Assembly: GCF_004358165.1 (NCBI RefSeq) | Contig: NZ_SMTG01000004.1 | Location: 557,893-621,892, forward strand | Direction of reading: 5' to 3' | Source: Luteimonas terrae | GTDB taxonomy: Bacteria; Pseudomonadota; Gammaproteobacteria; Xanthomonadales; Xanthomonadaceae | Length of the DNA stretch: 64,000 bases | In this document: positions 41,266 through 49,508 of the stretch, piece after piece | How the letters are laid out: each line of letters starts with the position of its first letter | Position numbering within the stretch: position 1 is the first letter of the stretch | The notes under the pieces: model-generated | What the model was told of the DNA's origin: nothing | The model's input: only the letters and a program-made list of their open reading frames with translations | The model's database searches: none | Made by a program: the position numbers and the translations under genes

Positions 41266-42447
41266 ATGAAGACGGGACTGGATGCCGCCCACGCCGATGA
41301 CGCCGACGCGGGCGTCGCCGCCCTGATGCCGCCGCCGCCCGGCGCGCCCGTGGTGCCGCGTCCGCGCTGGCGGCGTGCGCTGCCCACGCTGATCGGCCTC
41401 GTCGGCGGTGGCGCCGGCGGCTTCGTGCTGGCGATGGCCGGCACGCATCTGCTCGACGGACTGCCCGGCAGCGCGGTCTTCGCCCTGCTCGCCGGCATGT
41501 TGCTGTCGCTGTGGCCGCACATCGTGCTGCACGAGGCCGGGCACGCCGTTGCCGGCCTGTCGCGCGGCATGCATGCGATCGCGTTCGGCGTGGGCCCGTT
41601 CCGCGTCGAGCGCGGGCATGGCGACCGCTGGCGCTGGCGTCGCGGCGGCGGTGTGCGTGGTATCGGTGGCTTCGCCGCCCTGCTGCCGAAGGGCGAACGC
41701 GGCCTGTCGCGCCGCGACCAGATCGTCTTCCTGCTCGGTGGCCCCCTGGCGAATCTCGCAACGGCGCTGTTGCTGCTCGCCTGCGCCGCGGTGCTGCCGA
41801 TGCACGCCGCACTGGCGTGTGCGGGTGCCGCGCTGACGGCCGCCGCTCTGGGACTGTGGAATCTCGTGCCTTTGCACATGGCCGGCTGGCGGTCCGACGG
41901 CCGCGGTCTGCTCGACCTGCTGCGGCGCACGCCCGATGCCGCGCTGCAGCTGCAGATCAATCAGGTCATGGCCCTGAGCCTGGCCGGTGTGCGCCCGCGC
42001 GACTGGCCCGATGCCGCGATGCCCGACACCGGCGCGGTCATCGCCAGCACCGGCCTGCAGCAGAGCGGGCGGATGCTGCGGCTGTCGCGTGCGATCGACC
42101 GCCGCGATGCGGAGGCCGCAAGGCCCGATGCGCTGGCACTCACCGCCGCCTTCAACGACGCGCCGCCGGTATTCCAGAGCGCGATCGCGGTGACGCTCGC
42201 CAGTCATGCCGCGCTGCTGGTCGGCGACCGCAGGCTCGTCTCGGCCTGGCGGCTGCGCTGCGAGGGCGGGCTGATGGACCTCTCGCCGTACCGGGCGTGG
42301 CTCGATGCGGAAATCGCGCGGCTCGACGGCGACTCCGTGGCGTGTGCGGCGCAGGTCGAACGGGCACGCGGGCTGGTCGACCGGATTCCGGATGCGGCGA
42401 GCCGGGTGGTCCTCGAGGAGCGGCTGGACGTCCTCGCGCAGGCCTAG
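41266..42447 (+). CDS. M50-type (site-2 protease-like) membrane protein
   Basis: 393 residues. The zinc motif H89-E-A-G-H93 lies in the membrane segment IVLHEAGHAVAGL, and the third ligand is in NLVPLHMAGWRSDGRGL (D211), the N-x-x-P-x-x-x-x-D-G motif of the family in a slightly stretched form. Other membrane segments: TLIGLVGGGAGGFVLAMAG, AVFALLAGMLLSLW, IVFLLGGPLANLATALLLLA. The C-terminal 190 residues are soluble and helical. It is likely an intramembrane protease or a relative with a regulatory target; no PDZ domain is seen. It stands in front of the XRE-controlled operon with 85 bp between. Confidence 0.82.
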   Translation: MKTGLDAAHADDADAGVAALMPPPPGAPVVPRPRWRRALPTLIGLVGGGAGGFVLAMAGTHLLDGLPGSAVFALLAGMLLSLWPHIVLHEAGHAVAGLSRGMHAIAFGVGPFRVERGHGDRWRWRRGGGVRGIGGFAALLPKGERGLSRRDQIVFLLGGPLANLATALLLLACAAVLPMHAALACAGAALTAAALGLWNLVPLHMAGWRSDGRGLLDLLRRTPDAALQLQINQVMALSLAGVRPRDWPDAAMPDTGAVIASTGLQQSGRMLRLSRAIDRRDAEAARPDALALTAAFNDAPPVFQSAIAVTLASHAALLVGDRRLVSAWRLRCEGGLMDLSPYRAWLDAEIARLDGDSVACAAQVERARGLVDRIPDAASRVVLEERLDVLAQA

Positions 42448-42470
42448 CACTGCCGCGCTGTAAAGCCTGC

Positions 42471-42521
42471 TTGACACGACGCGATTCGGGCCGGCATGCT
42501 CGCTGTCAAGCTCACTTGACA
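42471..42521 (+). promoter_or_regulatory. Promoter and palindromic operator of the XRE operon
   Basis: A consensus -35 box TTGACA (42471-42476) is followed 18 bases later by CATGCT (42495-42500). A perfect inverted repeat TGTCAAG-CTCA-CTTGACA (42504-42521) lies just before the start at 42533. The half-site CTTGACA also occurs over the -35 box (42470-42476). The likely ligand is the small XRE regulator encoded second in the operon, giving autorepression. Confidence 0.6.
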
Positions 42522-42532
42522 ATCAGGCCGCC

Positions 42533-43108
42533 ATGACCCGCTACGCCTTCCGCACGCCCATGCTCGCCGTCGCCGCGATGCTGATGGGCGCTGCCATCGT
42601 CTTGCGAATGCTCGTCCCGGCCGCGCCGATGTGGGCACCGGCCCTGATCCTGCTGTCGGCGATCGCGATCGGCATGGTCGCGCTCACCCGCTATGCCGCG
42701 AGCTGCGAGAACGCACCGCCAGCGCTGCAGCGTCGCTACACGCGCGAGATGCTCATCGGCATGGGCAGCTACACCGTGCTGCTGTTCGTCTCGCTGCTGT
42801 GGTTGCGCGAGCTCGAGGCCCCGGCATTGCGTGCAGTCGTGGCGCTGCTGCCGGTCGCGCCCATCGCGCTGGTCCTGCGCGCGATGGTGCGCTTCATCCG
42901 CGGCGTCGACGAACTGCAGCAGCGCATCGAACTCGAAGCGATCTGCATCGCCGCCGCGCTGGTGTCCTTCGCCTACATGACCGGTGGTTTCCTGCAGGCC
43001 GCGCGCGTCATCGACGTGCCGTCGAGCGCGGCGATGCTGTGGGTGTTTCCGCTGGTCTGCGGCACCTACGGCGTCGCAAAATCCGTCGTCGCGCGGCGCT
43101 ACCGGTGA
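42533..43108 (+). CDS. Integral membrane protein of unknown function in XRE operon
   Basis: 191 residues with five likely membrane segments: MLAVAAMLMGAAIVLRML, PALILLSAIAIGMVALT, MLIGMGSYTVLLFVSLLWL, ALRAVVALLPVAPIALVL and AICIAAALVSFAYMTGGFL. IRGVDELQQRIELEA is a conserved-looking cytoplasmic helix found in small membrane proteins linked to XRE regulators. It is the first gene after the operator; the regulator follows after 10 bases. No enzymatic motif is visible. Confidence 0.82.
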   Translation: MTRYAFRTPMLAVAAMLMGAAIVLRMLVPAAPMWAPALILLSAIAIGMVALTRYAASCENAPPALQRRYTREMLIGMGSYTVLLFVSLLWLRELEAPALRAVVALLPVAPIALVLRAMVRFIRGVDELQQRIELEAICIAAALVSFAYMTGGFLQAARVIDVPSSAAMLWVFPLVCGTYGVAKSVVARRYR

Positions 43109-43118
43109 GGGGTCCGGC

Positions 43119-43319
43119 ATGAAGAGCCGGGTACGGGCGCTGCGCGAGGCACGGGGCTGGTCACAAGCACAGCTCGGGGAACGTCTGGAGGTGTCGAGAC
43201 AGACGATCAACGCGATCGAGACGGAGAAGTACGACCCCAGCCTGCCGCTGGCGTTCCGGATCGCACGCGAGTTCGCCGAGCCCATCGAATCCATTTTCCT
43301 GTTCGAGGACGTTCCATGA
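43119..43319 (+). CDS. Small XRE-family transcriptional regulator
   Basis: 66 residues, essentially one helix-turn-helix: MKSRVRALREARGWSQAQLG followed by ERLEVSRQTINAIETEKYDP and an amphipathic C-terminus ending SIFLFEDVP. This is the compact YgzD/XRE type that often regulates an adjacent membrane-protein gene. It overlaps the next gene by 4 bases (ATGA). The palindrome at 42504-42521 is the probable operator, so the operon should be autoregulated. Confidence 0.92.
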   Translation: MKSRVRALREARGWSQAQLGERLEVSRQTINAIETEKYDPSLPLAFRIAREFAEPIESIFLFEDVP

Positions 43320-44842
43320 GGACAACACGGCTTTCTCTGCTGGCACTGGCCGCGACTGCGGCGCTGGCCGGCTGCAGCGGCGCGGCCCCGGCGCCCGCCG
43401 ATGGCGAGGCCGCGCGGCCGACGCGGATGTTCGGCCAGATCGCCTTCCACGGCTGCACGCTCGACGGCGGCAACGCCGCGACGCGCGTCGAAGCGCAGTG
43501 CGCGGTGCTGCAGGTGCCCGAGAATCCGGAGGCGCCGGACGGCCGCAAGATCGGACTCAACATCGCATGGCTGCCGGCCGATTCGAATGATGGCGGCACC
43601 GCCGATCCGGTGTTCTTCCTCGCCGGCGGTCCCGGCCAGGCGGCCACCGAGCTGGCCGCGCAGATCAACGCCGGCCTGCGCGAAGTGCGGCGCCAGCGCG
43701 ACATCGTGTTGGTCGACCAGCGCGGCACCGGCAAGTCCAACCCGCTGACCTGCACCGATGCCAACGGCGAGGCGATGGAACTCGACGCGCTGACCGCGCC
43801 CGACGACGCCGCGCTCGATGCCTACGTCGGCCGCTGCCTGGCCGGTCTGGAAGGCCGCGCCGATCCGCGCTTCTACACGACGGCCAACGCGATCCGCGAC
43901 CTCGACACCGTGCGCGCCGCGCTCGGCGCCGAGCAGGTGAACCTGGTGGGCGGCTCCTACGGCACCCGCGTCGCCCAGCAGTACGCGATGGCGTATCCGC
44001 AGCACACGCGCAGCATCGTGCTCGACGGCGTGGCGCCCAACGATCTGGTCGTCGGCGGCGAGTTCGCGCACACCTTCGAGGATGCGCTGTCGCTGCAGTC
44101 GAAGCAGTGCGCGCAGGACGCGACATGCCGCGACCGCTTCCCGACCGATCTGCAGGCGCAGCTGCGCGGTGTGCTGTCGACGCTGCAGACGACGCCGGCG
44201 CCGGTGACCTACCGCGACCCGACCACCGGCGCGCAGCGCGACGGTGTGGTCACGCCGGACACGGTGACCGGCCTGGCATTCCTGTTCTCGTACGCGCCGC
44301 AGACCGCGTCGTTGCTGCCGCTGATCCTCGACGAGGCCGCGCAGGGCCGTTACGGCCCGCTGATGTCGCTGTCGCAACTGATGTACAGCAATGTCGGCGG
44401 CCAGATGACGCGGGGCATGCAGTGGTCGGTGATCTGCGCCGAGGATGCCGGCCGCTACCGCGAGGACGGCCGCGTCGCGGACACCATCCTCGGCCCCGGT
44501 GTCGCGCGCATGTTCTTCGGCGCCTGCCGCACCTGGCCCACCGGCACGCCACCGGCCAACCACACCGCGGCGCTGCAGTCCGACGTGCCGGCGCTGCTGA
44601 TGTCGGGCGAACTCGACCCGGTGACGCCGCCCGCCTACGCCGAGCGCGTGCTCGCCGGCCTGCCGAACGGACGGCACCTGGTGTTCAAGGGCCAGGGCCA
44701 CGGCACGTTCGCGCTCGGCTGCGCGCCCAAGCTGCTCGCGCAGTTCATCGAAAGCACCGACGCCAAGGCGCTGGACGCGACGTGTCTGGATGCGATGCGT
44801 CCGGTGCCGCCGTTCACCAGCTTCAACGGGTGGTCGCCGTGA
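43316..44842 (+). CDS. Secreted alpha/beta hydrolase, TAP-like (S33 family) lipoprotein
   Basis: 508 residues. Lipobox LAGCSGA (C20) after a 19-residue signal. Alpha/beta-hydrolase core with VFFLAGGPGQAATEL, VLVDQRGTGKSNP and nucleophile elbow NLVGGSYGTRVAQQYA. The TAP-like C-terminal domain carries the acid and His in LLMSGELDPVTPPAYAE and KGQGHGTFALGC. It resembles tripeptidyl aminopeptidases/prolyl-type hydrolases of the S33 group, so a periplasmic exopeptidase is likely. The start overlaps the regulator stop by 4 bases, which makes it the third gene of the XRE operon. Confidence 0.9.
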   Translation: MRTTRLSLLALAATAALAGCSGAAPAPADGEAARPTRMFGQIAFHGCTLDGGNAATRVEAQCAVLQVPENPEAPDGRKIGLNIAWLPADSNDGGTADPVFFLAGGPGQAATELAAQINAGLREVRRQRDIVLVDQRGTGKSNPLTCTDANGEAMELDALTAPDDAALDAYVGRCLAGLEGRADPRFYTTANAIRDLDTVRAALGAEQVNLVGGSYGTRVAQQYAMAYPQHTRSIVLDGVAPNDLVVGGEFAHTFEDALSLQSKQCAQDATCRDRFPTDLQAQLRGVLSTLQTTPAPVTYRDPTTGAQRDGVVTPDTVTGLAFLFSYAPQTASLLPLILDEAAQGRYGPLMSLSQLMYSNVGGQMTRGMQWSVICAEDAGRYREDGRVADTILGPGVARMFFGACRTWPTGTPPANHTAALQSDVPALLMSGELDPVTPPAYAERVLAGLPNGRHLVFKGQGHGTFALGCAPKLLAQFIESTDAKALDATCLDAMRPVPPFTSFNGWSP

Positions 44843-44888
44843 TCGCGTCGCGCCTGTCGATTCCCCTCTTCTTTCCGGAGCTCCGCCG

Positions 44889-45635
44889 ATGATCACGGCC
44901 CAGCAACTGCACAAGGCGTTCAAGACCAAGACCGGCACGGTCCAAGCGGTCGACGGCGTCGACTTCGTCGCCGAGGACGGCCGCATCACCGGCCTGCTTG
45001 GCCCCAACGGCGCCGGCAAGACCACCACGCTGCGCATGCTCTACACGCTGATGAAGCCCGACAGCGGCCGCGTGCTGGTCGACGGCATCGACGCGGCGCA
45101 AGACCCGGCCGCCGTGCGTCGCGTACTCGGCGTGCTGCCCGATGCGCGCGGCGTCTACAAGCGCCTGACCGCGCGCGAAAACATCCGCTACTTCGGCGAA
45201 CTGCACGGCCTGTCGAAGGCGGAGATCGCCGAGCGCACGCGCGTGCTGAGCGAGCAGCTCGACATGGGCGAGATCCTCGACCGCCAGACCGAAGGCTTCA
45301 GCCAGGGCCAGCGCACCAAGACGGCGATCGCCCGCGCGCTGGTGCACGACCCGCGCAACGTCATCCTCGACGAGCCGACCAACGGCCTGGACGTGATGAC
45401 CACGCGCGCGATGCGCGAGTTCCTGTTCAAGCTGCGCGACGACGGCCGCTGCGTGATCTTCTCCAGCCACATCATGCAGGAGGTCGCCGCGCTGTGTGAC
45501 CGCATCGTCATCATCGCAAAGGGCCGCGTCGTCGCCGACGGCACCGCCGACGAACTGCGCGAGCGCTTCGGCAAGTCGAACCTGGAAGACGCGTTCGTCA
45601 GTGCGATCGGTTCGGAAGAGGGCCTGCTGGCATGA
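44889..45635 (+). CDS. natA: ABC transporter ATP-binding protein, NatA-like
   Basis: 248 residues. Walker A GPNGAGKT, signature FSQGQRTK, Walker B VILDEPTNGLD and the His switch in IFSSHIMQEVAAL are complete. QLHKAFKTKTGTVQAVDGV and RVLGVLPDARGVYKRLTARE match NatA of sodium-export-type ABC systems. It is coupled to the permease by a 4-base overlap. GGAG lies 8 bases before the ATG at 44889. The hydrolase gene ends 46 bases upstream and may be on the same transcript. Confidence 0.9.
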   Translation: MITAQQLHKAFKTKTGTVQAVDGVDFVAEDGRITGLLGPNGAGKTTTLRMLYTLMKPDSGRVLVDGIDAAQDPAAVRRVLGVLPDARGVYKRLTARENIRYFGELHGLSKAEIAERTRVLSEQLDMGEILDRQTEGFSQGQRTKTAIARALVHDPRNVILDEPTNGLDVMTTRAMREFLFKLRDDGRCVIFSSHIMQEVAALCDRIVIIAKGRVVADGTADELRERFGKSNLEDAFVSAIGSEEGLLA

Positions 45636-46813
45636 GCAACCTGAAATGGATGTGGTGCGTGGTGCGCAAGGAGCTGCTGGACATCGCGCGCGACCGGCGC
45701 ACGTTGTTCATGGCGCTGCTGCTCGGTCCGCTGATGTATCCGCTGCTGATGCTGGGCATGAACTTCATGGCCGAGAAGCGCATGAAGACCGAGATGGACC
45801 GCGTGCTGGAAGTGCCGGTGATCGGCGCCGAACACGCGCCCAACCTGGTCGCGCACCTGGCGACGCTCGGCATCCAGGCGATCGATGCGCCGGCCGATCT
45901 GGATGCGCAGATCGCCGCGCAGCAGGTCGACGTGGCGATCGAGATTCCGGCCTCGTTCGCCGAGGACTGGCATGCCGGCCGCCCGGCCACGGTCGAGGTC
46001 ATCAGCGACAGCACGCGTCGCAACGCCGAGACGCCGACGCGCCGCGTGCGCAATGCGATCACCGCCTACGGCCAGCAGGTTGGCGCGCTGCGCCTGCTCG
46101 CACGCGGCATCGATCCGTCGGTGGTGCAGCCGGTCGCGGTGGGCACGCGCGACATGGCGACCGAGGAAGCCAAGCGCGGCATCCTGCTGTCGGTGCTGCT
46201 GCCGTATCTGCTGATCCTGTCGAGTTTCATCGGCGGCTCGTACCTGATCCTCGACGCCACGGCCGGCGAGCGCGAACGCCAGTCGCTCGAACCGCTGCTG
46301 GCCACGCCGGCATCGCGCGGCGCGATCGTCAGCGGCAAGATCGCCGCGGCCTGCCTGATCGGCATGGCCTCGCTGGTGCTGACGATGCTGGCCTTCAAGG
46401 TGAGTGCGCAGATGGGCGGCGGCTCGGCGAAGCTGCTGGACGTCAGCTTCGCGGCGATCGGCAAGATGCTGCTGGTGCTGCTGCCGATGCTGTTCGTCGG
46501 CACCTCGCTGCTGACCTTCCTCGCGGCCACGGCCAAGAGCATGAAGGAAGCGCAGAGCCACATCGTCTGGCTGATGCTGCTGCCGATGATTCCGAGCTTC
46601 GTGCTGATGATCAATCCGATCAAGACCGAGCTGTGGCAGTTCGCGGTGCCGTTCCTCGCGCAGAACCAGCTGCTGCTGAAGATCATCCGCGCCGAGCCGA
46701 TCGAGCCGGCGATCTGGGCGGTGTACCTCGGCGCCAGCCTCGCGATCGCTGCGGCGCTGTGGATGCTGGCGGTGTGGCGTTACCGGCAGGAGAAGCTCGC
46801 GGTCGCCAGCTGA
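45632..46813 (+). CDS. natB: ABC transporter permease, NatB-like
   Basis: 393 residues. N-terminal membrane helix (TLFMALLLGPLMYPLLMLGM), a large extracytoplasmic domain at about 50-180, then five helices: ILLSVLLPYLLILSSFIGG; IAAACLIGMASLVLTMLAF; MLLVLLPMLFVGTSLLTFLA; SHIVWLMLLPMIPSFVLMI; AVYLGASLAIAAALWMLAV. This is the NatB/YhaP layout. E. coli-type names are by similarity; in Bacillus NatAB exports Na+. The ATGA overlap couples it to NatA, and a clear terminator follows. Confidence 0.88.
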   Translation: MSNLKWMWCVVRKELLDIARDRRTLFMALLLGPLMYPLLMLGMNFMAEKRMKTEMDRVLEVPVIGAEHAPNLVAHLATLGIQAIDAPADLDAQIAAQQVDVAIEIPASFAEDWHAGRPATVEVISDSTRRNAETPTRRVRNAITAYGQQVGALRLLARGIDPSVVQPVAVGTRDMATEEAKRGILLSVLLPYLLILSSFIGGSYLILDATAGERERQSLEPLLATPASRGAIVSGKIAAACLIGMASLVLTMLAFKVSAQMGGGSAKLLDVSFAAIGKMLLVLLPMLFVGTSLLTFLAATAKSMKEAQSHIVWLMLLPMIPSFVLMINPIKTELWQFAVPFLAQNQLLLKIIRAEPIEPAIWAVYLGASLAIAAALWMLAVWRYRQEKLAVAS

Positions 46814-46832
46814 CCGCGCAGGCTTCGCAACG

Positions 46833-46860
46833 GAAAAGCCCGGCATCTGCCGGGCTTTTC
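46833..46860. terminator. Rho-independent terminator after natB
   Basis: Perfect 13-bp stem GAAAAGCCCGGCA / TGCCGGGCTTTTC with loop TC, then TTTGG. The A-rich/T-rich arms make it functional in both directions, serving also the TonB-domain gene that converges on it. Confidence 0.9.
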
Positions 46861-46892
46861 TTTGGTCCGTCGACCGGTGCGTCGAGCGGCGA

Positions 46893-47942
46893 TCAGTTCG
46901 CCGTCGGCGAGAACCCGATCGTGCGGCGCGTCGTGACCGGTGCGGGCACCGGCTCGAAGCGCCAGCGACGCACCGCCGCGAGCGCTTCGCGATCGAAGGT
47001 GCGCGGCGGGTCGGCGCGGACCACGCGGGCGTTGCTGACCGAGCCGTCGACATCGATCGTGAACTCGACCATGACCTCGCCGCGGGTGCCGGCACGCAGC
47101 GCGTCGGCGGGATAGCGCGGCGCCGGCGTACTGAGCGGGCGCAGTTGGGCCGGTGCCGCCGTAGCAGCGGGCGCCGCAGGTGCGGGCGTCGGCGCTTCTT
47201 CGCGGGCCGTCTCCTGGCGGGCCGCCTGTTGCCGCGCGGCTTCCTCGCGGGCCGCGGTCTGGCGGTCGGCCTCGTCACGCGCGGTCTGGTCGGCCGCCTG
47301 CTGCTGGGCGAGCTGCGCGGCGGCGGCGGTCTGCTGCTGTTGCTGCTGCTGGGCGCGCTCGCGTTCGAGCTGCTGGGCGCGCTGGGTTTCCTGTTCGGCG
47401 GTCAGCTTCTGCTGCTCGACCTTGGCCGCGGCCTGCGTCTCCGCGTTGGCGATGCTGGTGCGCAGACGCTCGAGCGCGGGATGCGCGCTGTCGGCACGCT
47501 CGATCAGACCCAGCAGGCGCCGCGCTTCGGCGTAGTCGCCGCGGTCGCGGCTCTGCTCGGTGGCGATGACGCTCATCGGCAACAGGTCGATCAGCGCGCT
47601 CGAGGCCGCGGCGTCGCCGGCCTGCTTCTCACGCAGTGCGAGGTAGTACTCCATCGCGTTCTCGCCGGCCGGCGCGTACAGGCGGCTTTCCTGGTACGCG
47701 GCCGACGCGGCGGCGCGCAGTTCGTCCACCGACAGGCCGGCGATCGCGTCGTCGGCCGCCTGCTGGCGCGCCGCGGCCTGCTGGCTTGCCTGGGCGGTGA
47801 CCGCGCCGGGCGTTTCGGCGGCGGCGGGCGCTTCGGCCTCGTCGCTGCGGCCGCAGGCCGCGAGTACACACGCCAGACCGAGTGCGGCGGCCAGCCGCGC
47901 GCCTGACGCGCGACGGGTCGTCGGAGTCTTCGAGACCATCAT
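46893..47942 (-). CDS. TonB C-terminal-domain lipoprotein with Gln-rich coiled coil
   Basis: 349 residues. N-terminus RLAAALGLACVLAACG is a lipoprotein signal (LAAC, C30), unlike the usual TonB membrane anchor. A helical segment at 60-180 (ARRLLGLIERADSAHPALERL) precedes a Gln/Ala/Glu-rich coiled coil (about 190-275, including a run of seven Gln). A Pro/Ala linker then leads to a TonB C-terminal domain: RYPADALRAGTRGEVMVEFTIDVDG and DREALAAVRRWRFEPVP. Lipid anchoring suggests an outer-membrane or periplasmic role different from classical TonB. It is monocistronic. Confidence 0.82.
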   Translation of the reverse strand: MMVSKTPTTRRASGARLAAALGLACVLAACGRSDEAEAPAAAETPGAVTAQASQQAAARQQAADDAIAGLSVDELRAAASAAYQESRLYAPAGENAMEYYLALREKQAGDAAASSALIDLLPMSVIATEQSRDRGDYAEARRLLGLIERADSAHPALERLRTSIANAETQAAAKVEQQKLTAEQETQRAQQLERERAQQQQQQQTAAAAQLAQQQAADQTARDEADRQTAAREEAARQQAARQETAREEAPTPAPAAPAATAAPAQLRPLSTPAPRYPADALRAGTRGEVMVEFTIDVDGSVSNARVVRADPPRTFDREALAAVRRWRFEPVPAPVTTRRTIGFSPTAN

Positions 47943-48104
47943 CTTTCCCCAAGGATGCATGTCCGCAAGATGCGTACAACGCGTCAGCGGCGTCGATTTG
48001 TCAATGCTTGCGGCGCCGTCGTGATCGCGGCCTGTCGATGCGATCACGAATCTTGGCGTCCCGATCGCCGTCGATGCCGCCTGTTCGCGGGCCGGGGCCG
48101 ACAC

Positions 48105-49442
48105 CTACTTGCCGATGCAGAAACTCGAGAAGATGTGCCCGAGCAGGTCGTCGGGCAGGGTGCGGCCGGTGATCGCGCCGACCGCATCGTGGGCGATGCG
48201 CAGGGACTCGGCGGCGAGTTCGAGGTGCTGCGCGGCCAGCGTACCGCGTGCGTCGTCGACCGCATCGGCGGCGTCACGCAGCGCATCGACGTGCCGCTGC
48301 CGCGCGGTGAACGTGCCCTCGCCGGCAAGCGTGTCGCCACCGAGTCGCGACTGCAGCGCGGCGCGCAGGGCATCGAGGCCGAATCCGGTACGCGCCGACA
48401 CCTGCAGCGCGTCCCCCGCGGTGGTCGACGCCGCCTGCAGGTCGGCCTTGTTGTGCACGACGATGCGATCGGCGACGCCCGCGATCGCGTCCTCCACCTG
48501 GGCCCAGCCGGCCGCGACATCGCGCCCGTCGAGCACGACCAGCGCAAGGTCGGCGCGCTGCAGTTCGGCGCGCGCACGGCGCATGCCCTCGCGCTCGATC
48601 GCATCGCCTTCGCTGCGCAAGCCCGCGGTGTCGACCAGGGTCAGTTCGACGCCGCCGATGCGCAGCGTCTCGTGCAGGAGGTCGCGCGTGGTGCCGGCGA
48701 TGTCGGTGACGATGGCGCGGTCCACGCCGGCCAACGCGTTGAGCAGCGAACTCTTGCCGGCATTCGGCGGCCCGACGATCACCGCGTGCAGGCCATCGCG
48801 CAGGCGCCGGCCCTGGTCGGCCTCGGCCAGCAGCTGCGACAACGACCTCGCGAGTGCGTCCAGTCGCCGCGCGATCTCGTCGCCACCGAGCGCGTCGATC
48901 GGCTCGTCGGAGAAATCGATCATCGCCTCGATGTAGACGCGCAGATGCAGCAGTTCGGCGGCGAGCGCGTCACAGCGATCGGAGAACACGCCGTCGAGCG
49001 CACGTCGCGCGGCCCGTGCGGCGCGATCGTCGCCGGCAGCGATCAGATCGGCGACGGCTTCGGCCTGGGCCAGATCGAGCCGGCCGTTGAGGAAGGCGCG
49101 CTCGCTGAACTCGCCGGGTCGCGCGAGCCGCGCGCCGAGCGTGCGGCAGCGGGCGAGTAGCTGCTGCAGCATGACCGGGCTGCCGTGCGCCTGCAGTTCG
49201 ACGACATCCTCGCCGGTGTAGCTGGCCGGCCCCGGAAACGCGAGTACGAGCCCGTCGTCGAGCACGGCGCCGTCGGCGTCGAAGAAACGTGCGTAGTGCG
49301 CGTGGCGCGGACGCAGCGTGCGACGGCCGCACAGCGTGCGCGCGATCGGCAGCGCGGCCGGGCCCGACAGTCGCACGATGCCCACACCGCCCGCGCCGGG
49401 CGCGGTGGCGATCGCGGCGATGGTCTCGTTGGACTGCGTCAT
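48105..49442 (-). CDS. mnmE: tRNA modification GTPase MnmE
   Basis: 445 residues. N-terminal folate-binding domain ([21 protein letters not shown]), central G-domain with [14 protein letters not shown] (G1), GTTRDLLHE (G2), DTAGLR (G3) and NKAD (G4), and the C-terminal CIGK motif. With MnmG it makes 5-carboxymethylaminomethyl uridine at the tRNA wobble position. Position next to yidC-rnpA-rpmH is the standard bacterial arrangement and supports the identity. Confidence 0.98.
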   Translation of the reverse strand: MTQSNETIAAIATAPGAGGVGIVRLSGPAALPIARTLCGRRTLRPRHAHYARFFDADGAVLDDGLVLAFPGPASYTGEDVVELQAHGSPVMLQQLLARCRTLGARLARPGEFSERAFLNGRLDLAQAEAVADLIAAGDDRAARAARRALDGVFSDRCDALAAELLHLRVYIEAMIDFSDEPIDALGGDEIARRLDALARSLSQLLAEADQGRRLRDGLHAVIVGPPNAGKSSLLNALAGVDRAIVTDIAGTTRDLLHETLRIGGVELTLVDTAGLRSEGDAIEREGMRRARAELQRADLALVVLDGRDVAAGWAQVEDAIAGVADRIVVHNKADLQAASTTAGDALQVSARTGFGLDALRAALQSRLGGDTLAGEGTFTARQRHVDALRDAADAVDDARGTLAAQHLELAAESLRIAHDAVGAITGRTLPDDLLGHIFSSFCIGK

Positions 49443-49460
49443 GTCGAGGCTCCCGAACGC

Positions 49461-49486
49461 ACGAGCCCGCCATGCGGCGGGCTCGT
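49461..49486 (-). terminator. Stem-loop between yidC and mnmE
   Basis: Perfect 11-bp stem ACGAGCCCGCC / GGCGGGCTCGT with loop ATGC, but no T-run. It may reduce read-through from yidC into mnmE. Confidence 0.4.
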
Positions 49487-49508
49487 GGCTGTCACGTGGT
49501 GACGGCGA

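Noticed and set aside
49489..49502. Sixth parS site (CTGTCACGTGGTGAC)
   Set aside because: Only the CACGTG core matches; the flanking arms differ from TGTTYCACGTGGAACA.
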